Source of the DNA: an uncultured Pelagibacteraceae bacterium
GTDB lineage: Bacteria > Pseudomonadota > Alphaproteobacteria > Pelagibacterales > Pelagibacteraceae
Assembly (NCBI GenBank): GCA_902529645.1
Contig: CABZXO010000008.1
Coordinates: 1-58,624, forward strand
Direction: 5' to 3'
Length of the DNA: 58,624 nt
Part shown: positions 18,914 through 29,395 of the stretch, piece by piece
How the letters are laid out: each line of letters opens with the position of its first letter
How positions within the stretch are numbered: the first letter of the stretch is position 1
The notes under the pieces: generated by a model
Database searches by the model: none
What the model was told of the DNA's origin: nothing
What the model saw: only the letters and a program-made list of their open reading frames with translations
Made by a program: the position numbers and the translations under genes

Positions 18914-20202
18914 ACTTCAAAAGGATTTTCAATTAAAATAGTATCATCTCTTTCTGGACTAGTTGAGATACTTGATACTTTTGCTCCAATAAAATCCTCA
19001 ACAGCAAAAATATACTTTTTTGCATTTTCAGGTAATGAGTCCAGATTTTTAACTCCATTTGTAGAAACTTTCCAACCTGGAAAAGTTTCATAAATTGGTT
19101 TTATTTTTATTTGATCTTCTACAGCAGCAGGTAAATAATCTAATCTTTTACCATCACGCTCATAAGCAATACACATTTTAATTTCATCTAATTCATCGAG
19201 TACATCTAATTTTGTTAAAGCAATACCATTAATACCTGAGACTTTAATAGTTTGCCTTACCAAAACACCATCAAACCATCCGCATCTTCTTTTTCTACTT
19301 GTAACGGTTCCAAATTCTTTTCCACGTGTTCCTAAAAGTTCACCAACATCATCTGTTAACTCTGTAGGAAAAGGACCTTCCCCAACTCTTGTTGTGTAAG
19401 CTTTTGTGATTCCAAGAACGTAATTAATCGAATTAGGGCCACAACCAGTTCCTGTAGCTGCGCTTGAGGCAACAGTATTAGATGAAGTTACAAAAGGATA
19501 AGTTCCATGATCTACATCAAGTAAAATACCTTGAGCTCCTTCGAATAAAATTCTCTTTTTTTGTTTTTTAAATTGATCAATCTTTAGCCAAACTGGCTGA
19601 GAAAATTCTAATATTTTAGGTGCTATTTTAAGCAAATCAGATTTAAGCTGATCTTTTTCAAAAATTTTTTTTCCTAAGCCTTTTCTAATTGCATTATGAT
19701 GAGCTAGTACAGAGTCGAGTCTTTGATCTAAATTTTTTTCAGATCTTAGATCCATAACTCTTATAGATCTCCTTCCAACTTTATCTTCATATGCTGGTCC
19801 AATTCCACGTCTTGTAGTTCCTATTTTGCTTTTTCCTGCTGCATCCTCTCTAATCTCATCCATTTCTCTATGAAAAGGCAAAATTAAATTTGCGGACTCC
19901 GAAATAATAAAATTATTTACATCTACTTCTACACCTTTAGATTTTATTTCTTCTATTTCCTCTAATAAAGCCCATGGATCCACGACAACTCCGTTGCCAA
20001 TAATTGATATTTTGCCTTTTCTAACTATTCCAGATGGCAATAATCTCAATTTATAAGTAACACCTTCAATCACTAAAGTATGACCAGCATTATGGCCTCC
20101 TTGAAATCTTATTACTACATCAGCCTGTTCAGATAACCAATCAACAATTTTTCCTTTACCTTCGTCACCCCATTGAGATCCAACAACGACTATATTTTTC
20201 AT
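18910..20202 (-). CDS. purA: adenylosuccinate synthetase
   Basis: GTP-dependent joining of aspartate to IMP, first committed AMP step. 430 residues, typical. Motifs: [21 protein letters not shown] (P-loop-like with catalytic Asp), [11 protein letters not shown] with the catalytic His, [16 protein letters not shown], and ARRVGWFD equivalent [15 protein letters not shown]. Overlaps the thiD stop by one base (20202). The rluD-rpoH-purA neighbourhood is conserved in alphaproteobacteria. Confidence 0.98.
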   Translation of the reverse strand: MKNIVVVGSQWGDEGKGKIVDWLSEQADVVIRFQGGHNAGHTLVIEGVTYKLRLLPSGIVRKGKISIIGNGVVVDPWALLEEIEEIKSKGVEVDVNNFIISESANLILPFHREMDEIREDAAGKSKIGTTRRGIGPAYEDKVGRRSIRVMDLRSEKNLDQRLDSVLAHHNAIRKGLGKKIFEKDQLKSDLLKIAPKILEFSQPVWLKIDQFKKQKKRILFEGAQGILLDVDHGTYPFVTSSNTVASSAATGTGCGPNSINYVLGITKAYTTRVGEGPFPTELTDDVGELLGTRGKEFGTVTSRKRRCGWFDGVLVRQTIKVSGINGIALTKLDVLDELDEIKMCIAYERDGKRLDYLPAAVEDQIKIKPIYETFPGWKVSTNGVKNLDSLPENAKKYIFAVEDFIGAKVSSISTSPERDDTILIENPFEV

Positions 20203-21014
20203 TATTTAAATTTTCTGTTTACTTTTAAGGAAGTGAGATGGTTAATTGGGCCATTACCTTTTCCATATTTAGGGTTTGATTTTATTGCACAATTTACATA
20301 CTTAATTCCAAGCTCACAAGATTTCTTTACTGTTTTTCCACATGATAAAAAAGTTGTAACTGAGCTAGATAAAGTACAACCTGTACCATGAGTATTCTTA
20401 GTTTTGTGACGCTCACTTTTGAAGATCTTTAGATCTTTTGTGTTTATTAAAATATCTAATACATTTTTATGTTTTAAATGACCACCTTTTATAAGTACAT
20501 TTTTAGCTCCTAAACCTAAAAGTTTATTAGCAGCAAAAATCATATCTTCTTTTGTTATAATTTTTGTTTTAGTTAAAATTTCTGCCTCAGGAATATTGGG
20601 AGTAATAAGTGATACTTTTTTAATTAGTTTTAATTTTAAAAATTGAATAGCTTTGCTATCTATCAGTTTAGCCCCTCCTTTAGCAACCATTACTGGGTCT
20701 AATACAATTTTTTTAACTTTAATTACATCCAAAGCTTTAAGTACCATTCTAATAACCTCTGAAGAATGCAGCATACCAATTTTTATTGCATCTGGTCTTA
20801 TATCTTTACAACTATAAATAATTTGATTAAAAATTTCTTTTGGATTTATCCCAACAATTGATTTTACACCTGTGGTATTTTGTGATGTAACTGCAGTTAT
20901 TGCTGTCATTGCATAAGAACCAAGAGCAGTGATAGTTTTTATATCAGCTTGAATACCTGCTCCACCAGATGAGTCAGATCCTGCAATAATTAAAATTTTG
21001 GAATTAGGTTTCAA
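20202..21014 (-). CDS. thiD: hydroxymethylpyrimidine (phosphate) kinase
   Basis: Phosphorylates HMP and HMP-P to HMP-PP for thiamine synthesis. 270 residues of the ribokinase-like fold: [38 protein letters not shown] at the start (substrate and Mg binding), [18 protein letters not shown] and the anion-hole motif [19 protein letters not shown] with its catalytic-type Cys/Asp region. Placed between glmM and purA. SAR11 strains are known to depend on an external HMP-related pyrimidine, which would make this kinase the salvage step; whether thiC is missing here is not visible. Confidence 0.95.
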   Translation of the reverse strand: MKPNSKILIIAGSDSSGGAGIQADIKTITALGSYAMTAITAVTSQNTTGVKSIVGINPKEIFNQIIYSCKDIRPDAIKIGMLHSSEVIRMVLKALDVIKVKKIVLDPVMVAKGGAKLIDSKAIQFLKLKLIKKVSLITPNIPEAEILTKTKIITKEDMIFAANKLLGLGAKNVLIKGGHLKHKNVLDILINTKDLKIFKSERHKTKNTHGTGCTLSSSVTTFLSCGKTVKKSCELGIKYVNCAIKSNPKYGKGNGPINHLTSLKVNRKFK

Positions 21015-21015
21015 T

Positions 21016-22347
21016 TTATTTAATTTTTTTCGTAATCATGCTCACACATTTATATAAAAGAGCTTTGTTTTCACTTTCTCCCATTACTCTTATTTTAGAC
21101 TCTGTACCTGATTTTCTTACTAAAATTCTTCCATTTCCTTTAATTAATTTATCTGCATTTTTTATAATTTTTTTTATCTCTGGTTTGTTAATAATATTTT
21201 TATCTTTTACCTCGATATTTTCTAAAAGTTGAGGTGTCTTCTTAAATTGTTTAAAAAATTCACTTGCCTTTTTTCCTTTTCTTAAAGCAAAAAGAGCCTC
21301 TAAAGCTACTAACAAACCATCTCCTGTAGTTGCAAATTTACCTAAAATAATATGTCCCGATTGTTCACCACCTAAATTAAAATTATATTTTTTCATTTTT
21401 TCTTTAACATATCTATCTCCAACATTTGCCCTCAAAAATTTTATTCCTTTAGATTTAAAATATTTTTCTAAACCATAATTTGACATTAATGTTCCAACAA
21501 CTCCCCCTTTTAACATTTTTTTGTTTTTCCATCTTGTTGCTAAAGCAGCTAGAATTTGATCTCCATCTATTATATTGCTTTTCTCATCACACATTATAAT
21601 TCTGTCAGCATCTCCATCTAAAGATATTCCGATATGTGCTTTATATTTTTTTACAGCAGATCTAATGTTTCTTGGAAAAGTTGATCCACATTTTTTATTA
21701 ATATTTAAACCATTTGGTTTGACACCTATTGCTATCACTTTAGCTCCTAATGATTTCAATAATTCAGGACCTGCCTTATAACCAGCGCCGTTTGCACAGT
21801 CGATTACTATTCTTAGTCCTCTTAAATTGAACTCTTTTGTGAAATTTTTTTTTAAAATTTTAATATAATTTTCGGTGCCTGTTTCTAATCTTTTAACTCT
21901 TCCTAATTTTTCAGAATGCGAGAGATTTTTTGAGATTTTCTTATCAATGAGACTTTCAATTTTTTTTTCTATTTTATCTGATAATTTCATTCCATCAGGA
22001 CCAAACAATTTTAAACCATTGTCAAAATATGGATTATGAGAAGCGGTAATCATTATACCCATATTCGCCTTCATCCCTTTTGTTAACATAGCCAACGCAT
22101 TAGTTGGTAAGGGTCCTAGGGTATAAACATGCATACCAGCTGAAGCCAAACCCGAGACAAGAGCTGGTTCAAGTGTATATCCAGACAATCTCGTATCTTT
22201 TGCAATTATTGCTGTTTGTTTTCTTTTTTTTTGAGATTTAAAGTATGTTCCACTAGCAAGTCCAAATTTAAAGAACATATCTCCATTTATATATTTACTG
22301 TTAACTGCACCTCTTATTCCATCTGTTCCAAAATATTTTTTTGCCAT
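21016..22347 (-). CDS. glmM: phosphoglucosamine mutase
   Basis: Converts glucosamine-6-P to glucosamine-1-P for UDP-GlcNAc, peptidoglycan and LPS. 443 residues: FGTDGIRGAVN at the N-terminus, the phosphoserine loop MITASHNPYFDNGLKLFGPDG (Ser near residue 102), the metal loop SLDGDADRIIMCD, sugar-binding GGEQSGHIILG and the phosphate-binding RKSGTESKIRVM. One base separates it from thiD and its start abuts the folP stop. Confidence 0.97.
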   Translation of the reverse strand: MAKKYFGTDGIRGAVNSKYINGDMFFKFGLASGTYFKSQKKRKQTAIIAKDTRLSGYTLEPALVSGLASAGMHVYTLGPLPTNALAMLTKGMKANMGIMITASHNPYFDNGLKLFGPDGMKLSDKIEKKIESLIDKKISKNLSHSEKLGRVKRLETGTENYIKILKKNFTKEFNLRGLRIVIDCANGAGYKAGPELLKSLGAKVIAIGVKPNGLNINKKCGSTFPRNIRSAVKKYKAHIGISLDGDADRIIMCDEKSNIIDGDQILAALATRWKNKKMLKGGVVGTLMSNYGLEKYFKSKGIKFLRANVGDRYVKEKMKKYNFNLGGEQSGHIILGKFATTGDGLLVALEALFALRKGKKASEFFKQFKKTPQLLENIEVKDKNIINKPEIKKIIKNADKLIKGNGRILVRKSGTESKIRVMGESENKALLYKCVSMITKKIK

Positions 22348-23399
22348 TAATTTTTGATTATCTGATTAAAAACTTTAATACCTTGCATAACTTCATTAAC
22401 ATCATGAATTCTTAAAATCTGAACTCCCTGCATCATTAAATAAATTGATGAAGCAATAGTTCCACCGATCCTTGTTTCGCTATCATTCTTTTTTGATATA
22501 TCTTTAATAAATCTTTTTCTTGAATTACCTACTAGTATAGGAAAACCTAATGAATGAAAAATAGAAACACCTCTTATAAGATTCATATTATGTTTCAAAT
22601 TTTTTCCAAATCCAATTCCAGGATCTAAAATTATATTATTGTGTTTAATACCTTTAGACCTTATTAACTTAATCTTATCTTCAAAATAATCATATATATC
22701 TAATAATTCATTTTTATATATTGGATTCTTTTGCATATTTTCTGGTATCCCAACTGAATGCTGTATTACAAATGGAATTTTATACTTTTTTAAAACATTT
22801 ATTGTTTCAGGATCATGGCTCAATCCCGAAACATCATTAATAAGTTTAACCCCCATTCTAATACCATTTTCCATAATTGCAGATTTTCTTGTGTCCAAAG
22901 ATATTGGTATTTTTTTTACAATTAATTTTAATGTCTTATTGATTCTATACCATTCTCGATTTTTATTTACTTCCTTTGATCCTGGTCTTGTAGACTCTCC
23001 ACCAACATCTACTAACGAAGCACCAGTTTTATATAAATTGATAGCATGACTGACGCCTTTATTTTTTTTGTTAAATTTTCCTCCATCAGAAAAACTATCA
23101 GGAGTTAGATTTAAAACACCCAATATATTTGGAATTTTTTTAAAATTTAAATTTGAAAAATTTGATTTTTTTGACCTAATTTTTTTTAAATCTGAATTTA
23201 TTTTTGTTTTTAGTTTTTTTGGTAAATTTCTAATTTTATTTATTGAAATTTTTCTAATTTTTTTTCTTGTAATTATCTCAACATGGTCAAAAGATATTTC
23301 TTTAATCTGATGTAAAGAGATAGATTGTTTTTTCTTTACTAAAATTTTTGATTGTTTGCCGAAGTAGAAATTACACGCTCTTGTGTAATATCTTGGCAT
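22347..23399 (-). CDS. folP: dihydropteroate synthase with N-terminal extension
   Basis: Condenses p-aminobenzoate with dihydropterin diphosphate in folate synthesis. Residues ~90-350 are the DHPS TIM barrel: LGVLNLTPDSFSDGGKF, VDVGGESTRPGS, SLDTRKSAIMENGIRMGVKLINDVSG, ILDPGIGFGKNLKHNM, VGNSRKRFIK and RIHDVNEV. At 350 residues it is ~70-80 longer than the common form; the extra, very Lys/Ile-rich N-terminal ~88 residues are not recognised as a domain. The start ATG at 23399 lies six bases after the ftsH stop. Confidence 0.93.
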   Translation of the reverse strand: MPRYYTRACNFYFGKQSKILVKKKQSISLHQIKEISFDHVEIITRKKIRKISINKIRNLPKKLKTKINSDLKKIRSKKSNFSNLNFKKIPNILGVLNLTPDSFSDGGKFNKKNKGVSHAINLYKTGASLVDVGGESTRPGSKEVNKNREWYRINKTLKLIVKKIPISLDTRKSAIMENGIRMGVKLINDVSGLSHDPETINVLKKYKIPFVIQHSVGIPENMQKNPIYKNELLDIYDYFEDKIKLIRSKGIKHNNIILDPGIGFGKNLKHNMNLIRGVSIFHSLGFPILVGNSRKRFIKDISKKNDSETRIGGTIASSIYLMMQGVQILRIHDVNEVMQGIKVFNQIIKN

Positions 23400-23405
23400 T
23401 ATTAG

Positions 23406-25313
23406 TTAATGAACAATTTTTGGTTTCAAACCCATGGCGCCCAAAGCTGAATCTTGATCATCTTTTGACTCTGGATTATCTAAAATTTTATCTTTTGGAT
23501 ATAAATTTTTATTAATTATATTCTCTATTTCTTCACCAGTTAAAGTCTCATAAGTTATTAAAGCTTTTGCAATTTTATGTAGATCATCTATTTTTTCTGT
23601 TAAAATTTCCTTAGCTTTATTATATCCTTCATCTACAAGTTTTCTTATTTCTTTATCAATTTTCTGAGCAACTTCCTCTGATACCGATTGAGTTTGAGTA
23701 ACTGATCTTCCTAAAAACACTTCTTCTTGGTTTTCCCCATATTCAACTGGACCCATTTCTTCACTCATTCCATATTTTGTTACCATTGCTCTTGCTAACT
23801 GTGTAGCCTGGTTAATATCAGAACCATTTCCTCCACCTGCTCCTGTAGATATATTATCTTTTCCAAAAATTAATTCTTCAGCCACTCTTCCTCCAAAACA
23901 AACAGCTAGTCTCGCTTTAAGATATTTTATTGAGTAACCGTGTTTGTCTCTTTCAGGTAAGTTCATTACCATTCCAAGAGCTCTGCCCCTTGGTATAATA
24001 GTAGCTTTATGAATAGGATCATAACTTGGCATATTAAATGACACTAGAGCATGTCCACCTTCATGGTATGCAGTTAGTTTTTTCTCATCTTCTGTCATGA
24101 CCATTGAACGTCTTTCAGCACCCATCATAACTTTATCTTTTGCTTCCTCAAATTCTAGTAATGTGACTATCCTCTTATTTTTTCTCGCTGCTAACAAAGC
24201 TGCTTCGTTAACTATATTTGCAAGATCAGCTCCTGAAAATCCTGGCGTACCTCTTGCAATTGTTCTTAAATTAACGTCTGGCGCCATTTTTATTTTTTTT
24301 ACATGAACTTTTAAAATTTTTTCTCTTCCAATAATATCTGGGTTTGAAACCACTACCTGTCTATCAAACCTTCCTGGTCTTAATAAAGCTGGATCGAGCA
24401 CATCTGGTCTGTTTGTTGCAGCTATAATTATGACACCTTCATTTGTATCAAAACCATCCATTTCAACTAATAACTGGTTTAAAGTTTGTTCTCTCTCATC
24501 ATTTCCACCTCCTAGACCTGCCCCTCTACTTCTTCCAACAGCATCTATCTCATCTATAAAAATAATACATGGAGAATTTTTTTTACCTTGTTCAAACATG
24601 TCTCTTACTCTAGATGCTCCTACTCCAACGAACATCTCAACAAAGTCAGAACCTGAAATAGTGAAAAACGGAACACCTGCTTCACCTGCAATTGCCCTTG
24701 CTAATAAAGTTTTACCAGTTCCTGGAGGACCAACAAGTAAAGCTCCTCTTGGAATTTTACCACCCAATCTACTAAATTTTTTAGGATCTTTTAAGAATTC
24801 CACCATTTCTTCTACTTCTTCTTTAGCTTCCTCTACACCAGCAACATCATTAAAAGTAACCTTTCCTTTTAATTCATTCATCATTTTAGCTTTTGATTTT
24901 CCAAATCCCATTGCTCCACCTTTGCCACCCTGCATTTGTCTCATGAAGAAAATCCAAACTGCAATCAGTAATAACATAGGGAACCATGAAAGAAGGACGC
25001 CAAACAATGAAGGCATTTTTTCATCTAAAGGTGATGCTGAAATACTCACACCTTTCTCTGATAATTTTTCTATAAGATTTGGATCATTAGGAGCATAAGT
25101 TGAAAAAGAGTTTCCATTCGAATAAGTACCTTTGATGTTATTTCCCTGAATCTCAACTTTTAGAACTTCACCGTCCGCTACTGAATTTAAAAAATCTGAA
25201 AATATTATTTGATTTCCACCTCTAACATTAGACTGTGGATTTTTAAACATGTTATAAAGACCTATGGTTAAGAAAACTATTATTCCCCACATTGCAAGAT
25301 TTTTTAAATTCAT
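23406..25313 (-). CDS. ftsH: ATP-dependent zinc metalloprotease FtsH
   Basis: Membrane-bound AAA+ protease for quality control and regulated proteolysis. 635 residues: TM helix near 6-22, periplasmic domain, second TM ~105-125 ([21 protein letters not shown]), AAA module with [18 protein letters not shown], pore [13 protein letters not shown], Walker [13 protein letters not shown] and [12 protein letters not shown], then the zinc protease HEGGH near residue 416. As in related genomes it follows tilS and precedes folP/glmM. FtsH of this class commonly degrades RpoH, also encoded here. Confidence 0.98.
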   Translation of the reverse strand: MNLKNLAMWGIIVFLTIGLYNMFKNPQSNVRGGNQIIFSDFLNSVADGEVLKVEIQGNNIKGTYSNGNSFSTYAPNDPNLIEKLSEKGVSISASPLDEKMPSLFGVLLSWFPMLLLIAVWIFFMRQMQGGKGGAMGFGKSKAKMMNELKGKVTFNDVAGVEEAKEEVEEMVEFLKDPKKFSRLGGKIPRGALLVGPPGTGKTLLARAIAGEAGVPFFTISGSDFVEMFVGVGASRVRDMFEQGKKNSPCIIFIDEIDAVGRSRGAGLGGGNDEREQTLNQLLVEMDGFDTNEGVIIIAATNRPDVLDPALLRPGRFDRQVVVSNPDIIGREKILKVHVKKIKMAPDVNLRTIARGTPGFSGADLANIVNEAALLAARKNKRIVTLLEFEEAKDKVMMGAERRSMVMTEDEKKLTAYHEGGHALVSFNMPSYDPIHKATIIPRGRALGMVMNLPERDKHGYSIKYLKARLAVCFGGRVAEELIFGKDNISTGAGGGNGSDINQATQLARAMVTKYGMSEEMGPVEYGENQEEVFLGRSVTQTQSVSEEVAQKIDKEIRKLVDEGYNKAKEILTEKIDDLHKIAKALITYETLTGEEIENIINKNLYPKDKILDNPESKDDQDSALGAMGLKPKIVH

Positions 25314-25376
25314 AAGTTTAAAATAAGAGTTATTATTAAATTAACAAGTGACAAAATAACAGTTATTTCATCAACT

Positions 25377-26405
25377 TTAACGCTCTTTTGATACTATAAT
25401 TGAGTTATTTACCTTCTTTATTACACAATTTCCTAAAGTGGTCTTAAAAGAGGTATCATTTTTAATCAGATAAATTAAGTTATCAATTTTTTTTCCTCTC
25501 ACTGGATAATATTTTTTACCTACACCTTTTAACACTTCTGTGAGAGACCTAAAAACCACCTCTTCTGGCTGAAGAAAAAAATTTTTATTCAAAATAATAA
25601 AATTATTAATATTTGAAATTGTTGAATTGTCTTTCAAATTTTTTTCCACAAAGTATTTAATTGAGTCATTAGCAAATCTTAAATTTTTTATAGTTAGATT
25701 AAATTTATCATTATCCAGTCCCTCTAACTCTAAGTTTTTTATAAAATTTCTAACTTTTACTCTTCTAAATTGATCATTTTTATTCGAGGGATCTTCAACA
25801 TAATTATTAAAAACTTTTTTTGAAATATATTCTAAATTTTGTTTAGAAAATTTTAACAAAGGTCTAATCAAATTAATATTTTGTAGATTAGTTTTTTGAT
25901 CAAATGATACAATGCCATTTAAACCGCTGCCTCTCAAAATTCTTATAAAAAAATTCTCTATTAAATCATCCCTTTGATGACCTAATAAAATATTATTTAT
26001 TTTTAATTTTTTTGCCTTGTTGATCATGAGTGCATATCTTTTATTTCTTGCAATAGATTGAATGTTGCTTTTTGGTTTTTTTCCAATCCAGGTTAAAATT
26101 TCAAGATTAGTACAGAGTTTTTTTAGAAGCGATTTTACAAATTTTGCCTCTTTTGTTGAGTTATTTCTAAGTTTATGATCAACATGCAAATATTTTACTT
26201 TTAGATGTTTTTTGATCGAATAAATTTTTGATAAAAAACATAAAGCTAAACTGTCTGGCCCACCAGAAACTGCAACTATAAAATTCTCGTTTAATTTAAG
26301 ATTTTTTTGAAATTTTTTATAAATTTTAGAAGTTTGTTTATCTTTTAATTGATTTAATAAAAACTTATGAGTCTTTTTTGATGCATTCAAATTTTTTGGA
26401 CTCAT
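25377..26405 (-). CDS. tilS: tRNA(Ile)-lysidine synthase
   Basis: Modifies C34 of tRNA-Ile(CAU) to lysidine so it reads AUA. The PP-loop SGGPDS lies near residues 46-51, followed by VKYLHVDHKLRNNSTKEAKFV and LGHQRDDLIENFFIRILRGSGLNGI, family hallmarks. At 342 residues it is shorter than E. coli TilS (432), lacking most of the C-terminal domain, as in minimal genomes. Starts 41 bases inside the end of cpoB; no closer Met is available, so the overlap seems real. Confidence 0.93.
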   Translation of the reverse strand: MSPKNLNASKKTHKFLLNQLKDKQTSKIYKKFQKNLKLNENFIVAVSGGPDSLALCFLSKIYSIKKHLKVKYLHVDHKLRNNSTKEAKFVKSLLKKLCTNLEILTWIGKKPKSNIQSIARNKRYALMINKAKKLKINNILLGHQRDDLIENFFIRILRGSGLNGIVSFDQKTNLQNINLIRPLLKFSKQNLEYISKKVFNNYVEDPSNKNDQFRRVKVRNFIKNLELEGLDNDKFNLTIKNLRFANDSIKYFVEKNLKDNSTISNINNFIILNKNFFLQPEEVVFRSLTEVLKGVGKKYYPVRGKKIDNLIYLIKNDTSFKTTLGNCVIKKVNNSIIVSKER

Positions 26406-27372
26406 ATTTTGCTTTTTGTATTACAGACTGATTTGCATTAGGATATTGTAATTCTACACCATTTATCATTTTACATCCTTGGTCTTTTTCACCAATTTGA
26501 ACCATTGATACTCCAAGTTTTAATAGATTAATAGGAGCTTTTTTTCCTTTAGGATATTTTTGGTAACCCTCTAAATAGGCAGAAGCTGCATCAGTATATA
26601 ATTGTCTAATTCTGAATGTTTCTGCATACCAGTATTGTGCACTACCCGCTAACTCATGATCAGGGTTAGATAGAACAAATTCTCTAAAAGCTCTTTCCGC
26701 TGTACTGTAGTCTCCAACTTTTAAAAAACTTGTTGCAAATTCATATTGCTCCACTGGATTTAAATCTTGAGGAAGTATTTTTTCTTCAGACTGAAAAGTT
26801 TCTGTTACAATTGAAGCTGTAGTATCTACAGATTGAATTTGTTGTGAAGTTTCGTTTGTCTCTGTATCTTTATATGAAATTGTTCCTAAATCTTGGGGCT
26901 GTGAACTACCAGGTAAAACTTTTTGTTCATCTGTCTTTGGTTTTGAACTTAGTTGATTTTCTACGCTACTTATATTTCCAGAACTAATGTTTGTCTCTAT
27001 ATCTTGAAATCTTATTTGGTTATCTGCTTGAATTTTTGAAACACGGGTAGATAATTTATCCAACTTAAAATTTATTTCTTCAAATTTATTAGTGAGTTCT
27101 CTAAACTGATCCTCAACTTCTGACAATTTTAATAAATGTCTAGTTAAAACATCTTCTGAGTTTTGGTCCAAGTTTGAAACCGAACTATCATTAGTACTTG
27201 CTTTCACTTCTATAGATCCAGAATAAACTGCTCTTTCAAGAGTTTTAAGATCATTTTTTATTAATTCTAATATTTCATAAATATTATGGTTATCTGCAAA
27301 AGAAATATTAATAAAAACCAAATTTAAGATTAAAAATAATTTTAAAATTACTAATTTAAATATGAGCATCAT
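26365..27372 (-). CDS. cpoB: Tol-Pal system protein CpoB (YbgF)
   Basis: Periplasmic protein coordinating cell-wall synthesis with Tol-Pal constriction. 335 residues: signal peptide (LVILKLFLILNLVFINISFA, cleavage near residue 26), a coiled-coil region (~70-125: EVEDQFRELTNKFEEINFKLDKLSTRV), a Ser/Thr/Gln-rich linker and C-terminal TPR repeats (PVEQYEFATSFLKVGDYSTAERAFREF, AQYWYAETFRIRQLYTDAASAYLEGYQKYPKG). Last in the tol-pal unit after pal and its terminator, so it may have its own promoter at 27373-27400. Confidence 0.92.
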   Translation of the reverse strand: MMLIFKLVILKLFLILNLVFINISFADNHNIYEILELIKNDLKTLERAVYSGSIEVKASTNDSSVSNLDQNSEDVLTRHLLKLSEVEDQFRELTNKFEEINFKLDKLSTRVSKIQADNQIRFQDIETNISSGNISSVENQLSSKPKTDEQKVLPGSSQPQDLGTISYKDTETNETSQQIQSVDTTASIVTETFQSEEKILPQDLNPVEQYEFATSFLKVGDYSTAERAFREFVLSNPDHELAGSAQYWYAETFRIRQLYTDAASAYLEGYQKYPKGKKAPINLLKLGVSMVQIGEKDQGCKMINGVELQYPNANQSVIQKAKYESKKFECIKKDS

Positions 27373-27402
27373 TTAAATTAGATTTATGATTATAAAAATG
27401 GC

Positions 27403-27442
27403 AAAAAAAAGACCCTAAATCCAATAAAGGTTTTAGGGTCTT
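27403..27442 (-). terminator. intrinsic terminator after the tol-pal operon
   Basis: An 11-bp perfect stem, AAGACCCTAAA (27409-27419) with TTTAGGGTCTT (27432-27442), joined by a 12-nt loop and followed on the minus strand by an eight-base U-run (27410-27403). It lies 13 bases after the pal stop and before cpoB, so it probably ends the tolQRAB-pal transcript. It is the clearest intrinsic terminator in the window. Confidence 0.9.
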
Positions 27443-27455
27443 AAATTTTAAATAA

Positions 27456-27947
27456 TTAATTTGCTTTAACAGTTACTGATCTTCTGTTTTTTGACCAAGC
27501 TAATGGGTTTGAACCAGAGTCAACTGGTCTCTCCTTACCATAACTTAATACAGTAATCCTGTCAGAAGATATTCCGTAAGTCATTAAATAGTCTTTAGCT
27601 GCATTTGCTCTTCTTTCACCAAGAGCTAAGTTGTATTCTCTTGTTCCTCTTTCGTCAGCATGACCTTCAAGAACTACATTTATGTTTGGATTCTTTCTTA
27701 ACCAAGCTGCTTGAGCTCTTAAAGTTTCTCTTGATGCAGTTGTTAATATAGACTCATTTGTTGCAAAGAAAACTCTGTCTGGAACACCATCAGCTAAATA
27801 TTCAACTGTGTCTGTTCCTGTGTAAACATCACCCTGCATTTGACCTTTTATTTCCGTAGCCACTTCTTTTTTAGTTGCACATGCAGATAGAACTAAACAA
27901 GCTGTTAATACCAAAAGTGTGTTTCTTAAAATTTTGTTTAATGTCAT
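27456..27947 (-). CDS. pal: peptidoglycan-associated lipoprotein Pal
   Basis: Outer-membrane lipoprotein that binds peptidoglycan and TolB. Lipobox LVLTACLVLSAC is followed by ATKKE; the OmpA-like domain has VFFATNESILTTASRETL, VVLEGHADERGTREYNLALGERRANAAKDYL and the final SKNRRSVTV. I chose the ATG at 27947 (163 residues): AAGGAG sits seven bases upstream and the signal peptide then has a normal length. A longer frame from 28010 adds 21 residues before the signal and is unlikely. Confidence 0.96.
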   Translation of the reverse strand: MTLNKILRNTLLVLTACLVLSACATKKEVATEIKGQMQGDVYTGTDTVEYLADGVPDRVFFATNESILTTASRETLRAQAAWLRKNPNINVVLEGHADERGTREYNLALGERRANAAKDYLMTYGISSDRITVLSYGKERPVDSGSNPLAWSKNRRSVTVKAN

Positions 27948-28045
27948 TAAATTGCTCCTTGCTGCTAATTTCAATATACTAACTTTTTCACAACTAAATA
28001 GAGGTTTCAAGTCTAAAAATCAAGAAATTTACAAAAATTAATCTC

Positions 28046-29386
28046 TTAATTGCTTAATAATGATGACCATGATGGGTCAGAGGCATCTGTTGGTGTCTTT
28101 ATTTGGCGTTCATTATAACCCGTTAAATCTATTGACCATAATTTAGCGGAAAAGCCTTCTCCTTTAGAATCAGTTTTTGTCTCTCTATAAAATATTAATA
28201 CCCTTCCATTTGGAGACCAAGATGGGGCCTCTTGATAATAGTTTTCAGTTAACAACCTTTCACCGCTGCCATCTGTTCTCATTACACCTATATAAAATTT
28301 ACCTTTATGTAATTTTGTAAATGCTATTAAATCTCCTCTAGGAGACCATACAGGTGTTCCATATAAACCGTTACCAAAAGAAATTCTTTTTACATCAGTT
28401 CCATCATTTTTCATTACATAAATTTGTTGATATCCACTTCTATCAGAATTAAATGTAATATACTTTCCATCCGGAGAATAAGATGGTGAGGTGTCGATTG
28501 AGGGATGGTTTGTAATTTTTTCAACTATTCTATTCTCTAAATCCATAGTGTAAATATCTGACTTTCCATCTTTAGCAAAACTCATAATTATTTTTTTACC
28601 ATCAGGAGAAAAACGTGGTGCAAATGTCATTCCAGGGAAATCTCCAACAACCTCTTGTGTTCCAGTTTCAATGTCTAACAAATAAACTCTAGGCATATTT
28701 TTAAAATAAGACAAATAAGTTACCATTTGGCTCGTTGGATTAAAACGAGGTGTTAAAACTAATTCATTCCCTAATGTCAAAAATTTGTTGTTGGCACCAT
28801 CTTGATCCATTATTGCTAATTTTTTTATTCTTAGTGTTTTTGGTCCTTCTTCTGAGACATATATTATCCTTGTATCAAAATAACCTTTTTCCCCCGTCAG
28901 CCTTTCATAAACTTTATCAGAAATAATATGACCTACTCTTCTCCAATTGCTAGGGACTGTGGTAAATGCTAAAGCCATCATTTCTTTTGCAGCTAAAACA
29001 TCCCATAATCGAAACTCGACTCTTAACTTATCGTCAACATAATTTACTTTCCCGGTAATAAGTGCTTGAGCTTTAATTAAATTCCAATCTTCAAATCTTG
29101 GTTTTAAATTTGCAATATCAGGAGCTTGTAAAAAAGCCTTTTTATCTAGAGGGTTAAAAAGTCCAGAGGTTCTCAAATTATTCTCAACAATATTTGATAT
29201 TTCTGAACCAATATTTTCTTTTTTAAGTATTTTTTCAAAGCCTTTTCTGGACAATTCATCAATTGACAAAGGTGAAACAGCTAATGGTAGTGGATTTAAA
29301 TTCCCACGAGTTATATCAACCTCTATTAAAGCATTTGCATTAAATGGTATTAATATAAATAATAAAATTAAAATTTTTTTTGTCAT
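28046..29386 (-). CDS. tolB: Tol-Pal system protein TolB
   Basis: Periplasmic beta-propeller that links Pal to TolA. 446 residues with a signal peptide ([15 protein letters not shown]), an N-terminal alpha/beta domain (~20-160) and a WD40-like propeller made of repeats such as [50 protein letters not shown] and [23 protein letters not shown]. Nine bases downstream of the tolA-like gene. Confidence 0.97.
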   Translation of the reverse strand: MTKKILILLFILIPFNANALIEVDITRGNLNPLPLAVSPLSIDELSRKGFEKILKKENIGSEISNIVENNLRTSGLFNPLDKKAFLQAPDIANLKPRFEDWNLIKAQALITGKVNYVDDKLRVEFRLWDVLAAKEMMALAFTTVPSNWRRVGHIISDKVYERLTGEKGYFDTRIIYVSEEGPKTLRIKKLAIMDQDGANNKFLTLGNELVLTPRFNPTSQMVTYLSYFKNMPRVYLLDIETGTQEVVGDFPGMTFAPRFSPDGKKIIMSFAKDGKSDIYTMDLENRIVEKITNHPSIDTSPSYSPDGKYITFNSDRSGYQQIYVMKNDGTDVKRISFGNGLYGTPVWSPRGDLIAFTKLHKGKFYIGVMRTDGSGERLLTENYYQEAPSWSPNGRVLIFYRETKTDSKGEGFSAKLWSIDLTGYNERQIKTPTDASDPSWSSLLSN

Positions 29387-29395
29387 GGATATATA

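Noticed and set aside
24430..25098. 222-residue plus-strand frame opposite ftsH
   Set aside because: Lies fully antisense to a well-conserved AAA protease and has Pro/Ser/Thr-rich composition typical of a shadow frame.
27948..28010. Longer start for pal
   Set aside because: AAGGAG and a lipoprotein signal support the ATG at 27947; the extra residues precede the signal peptide.
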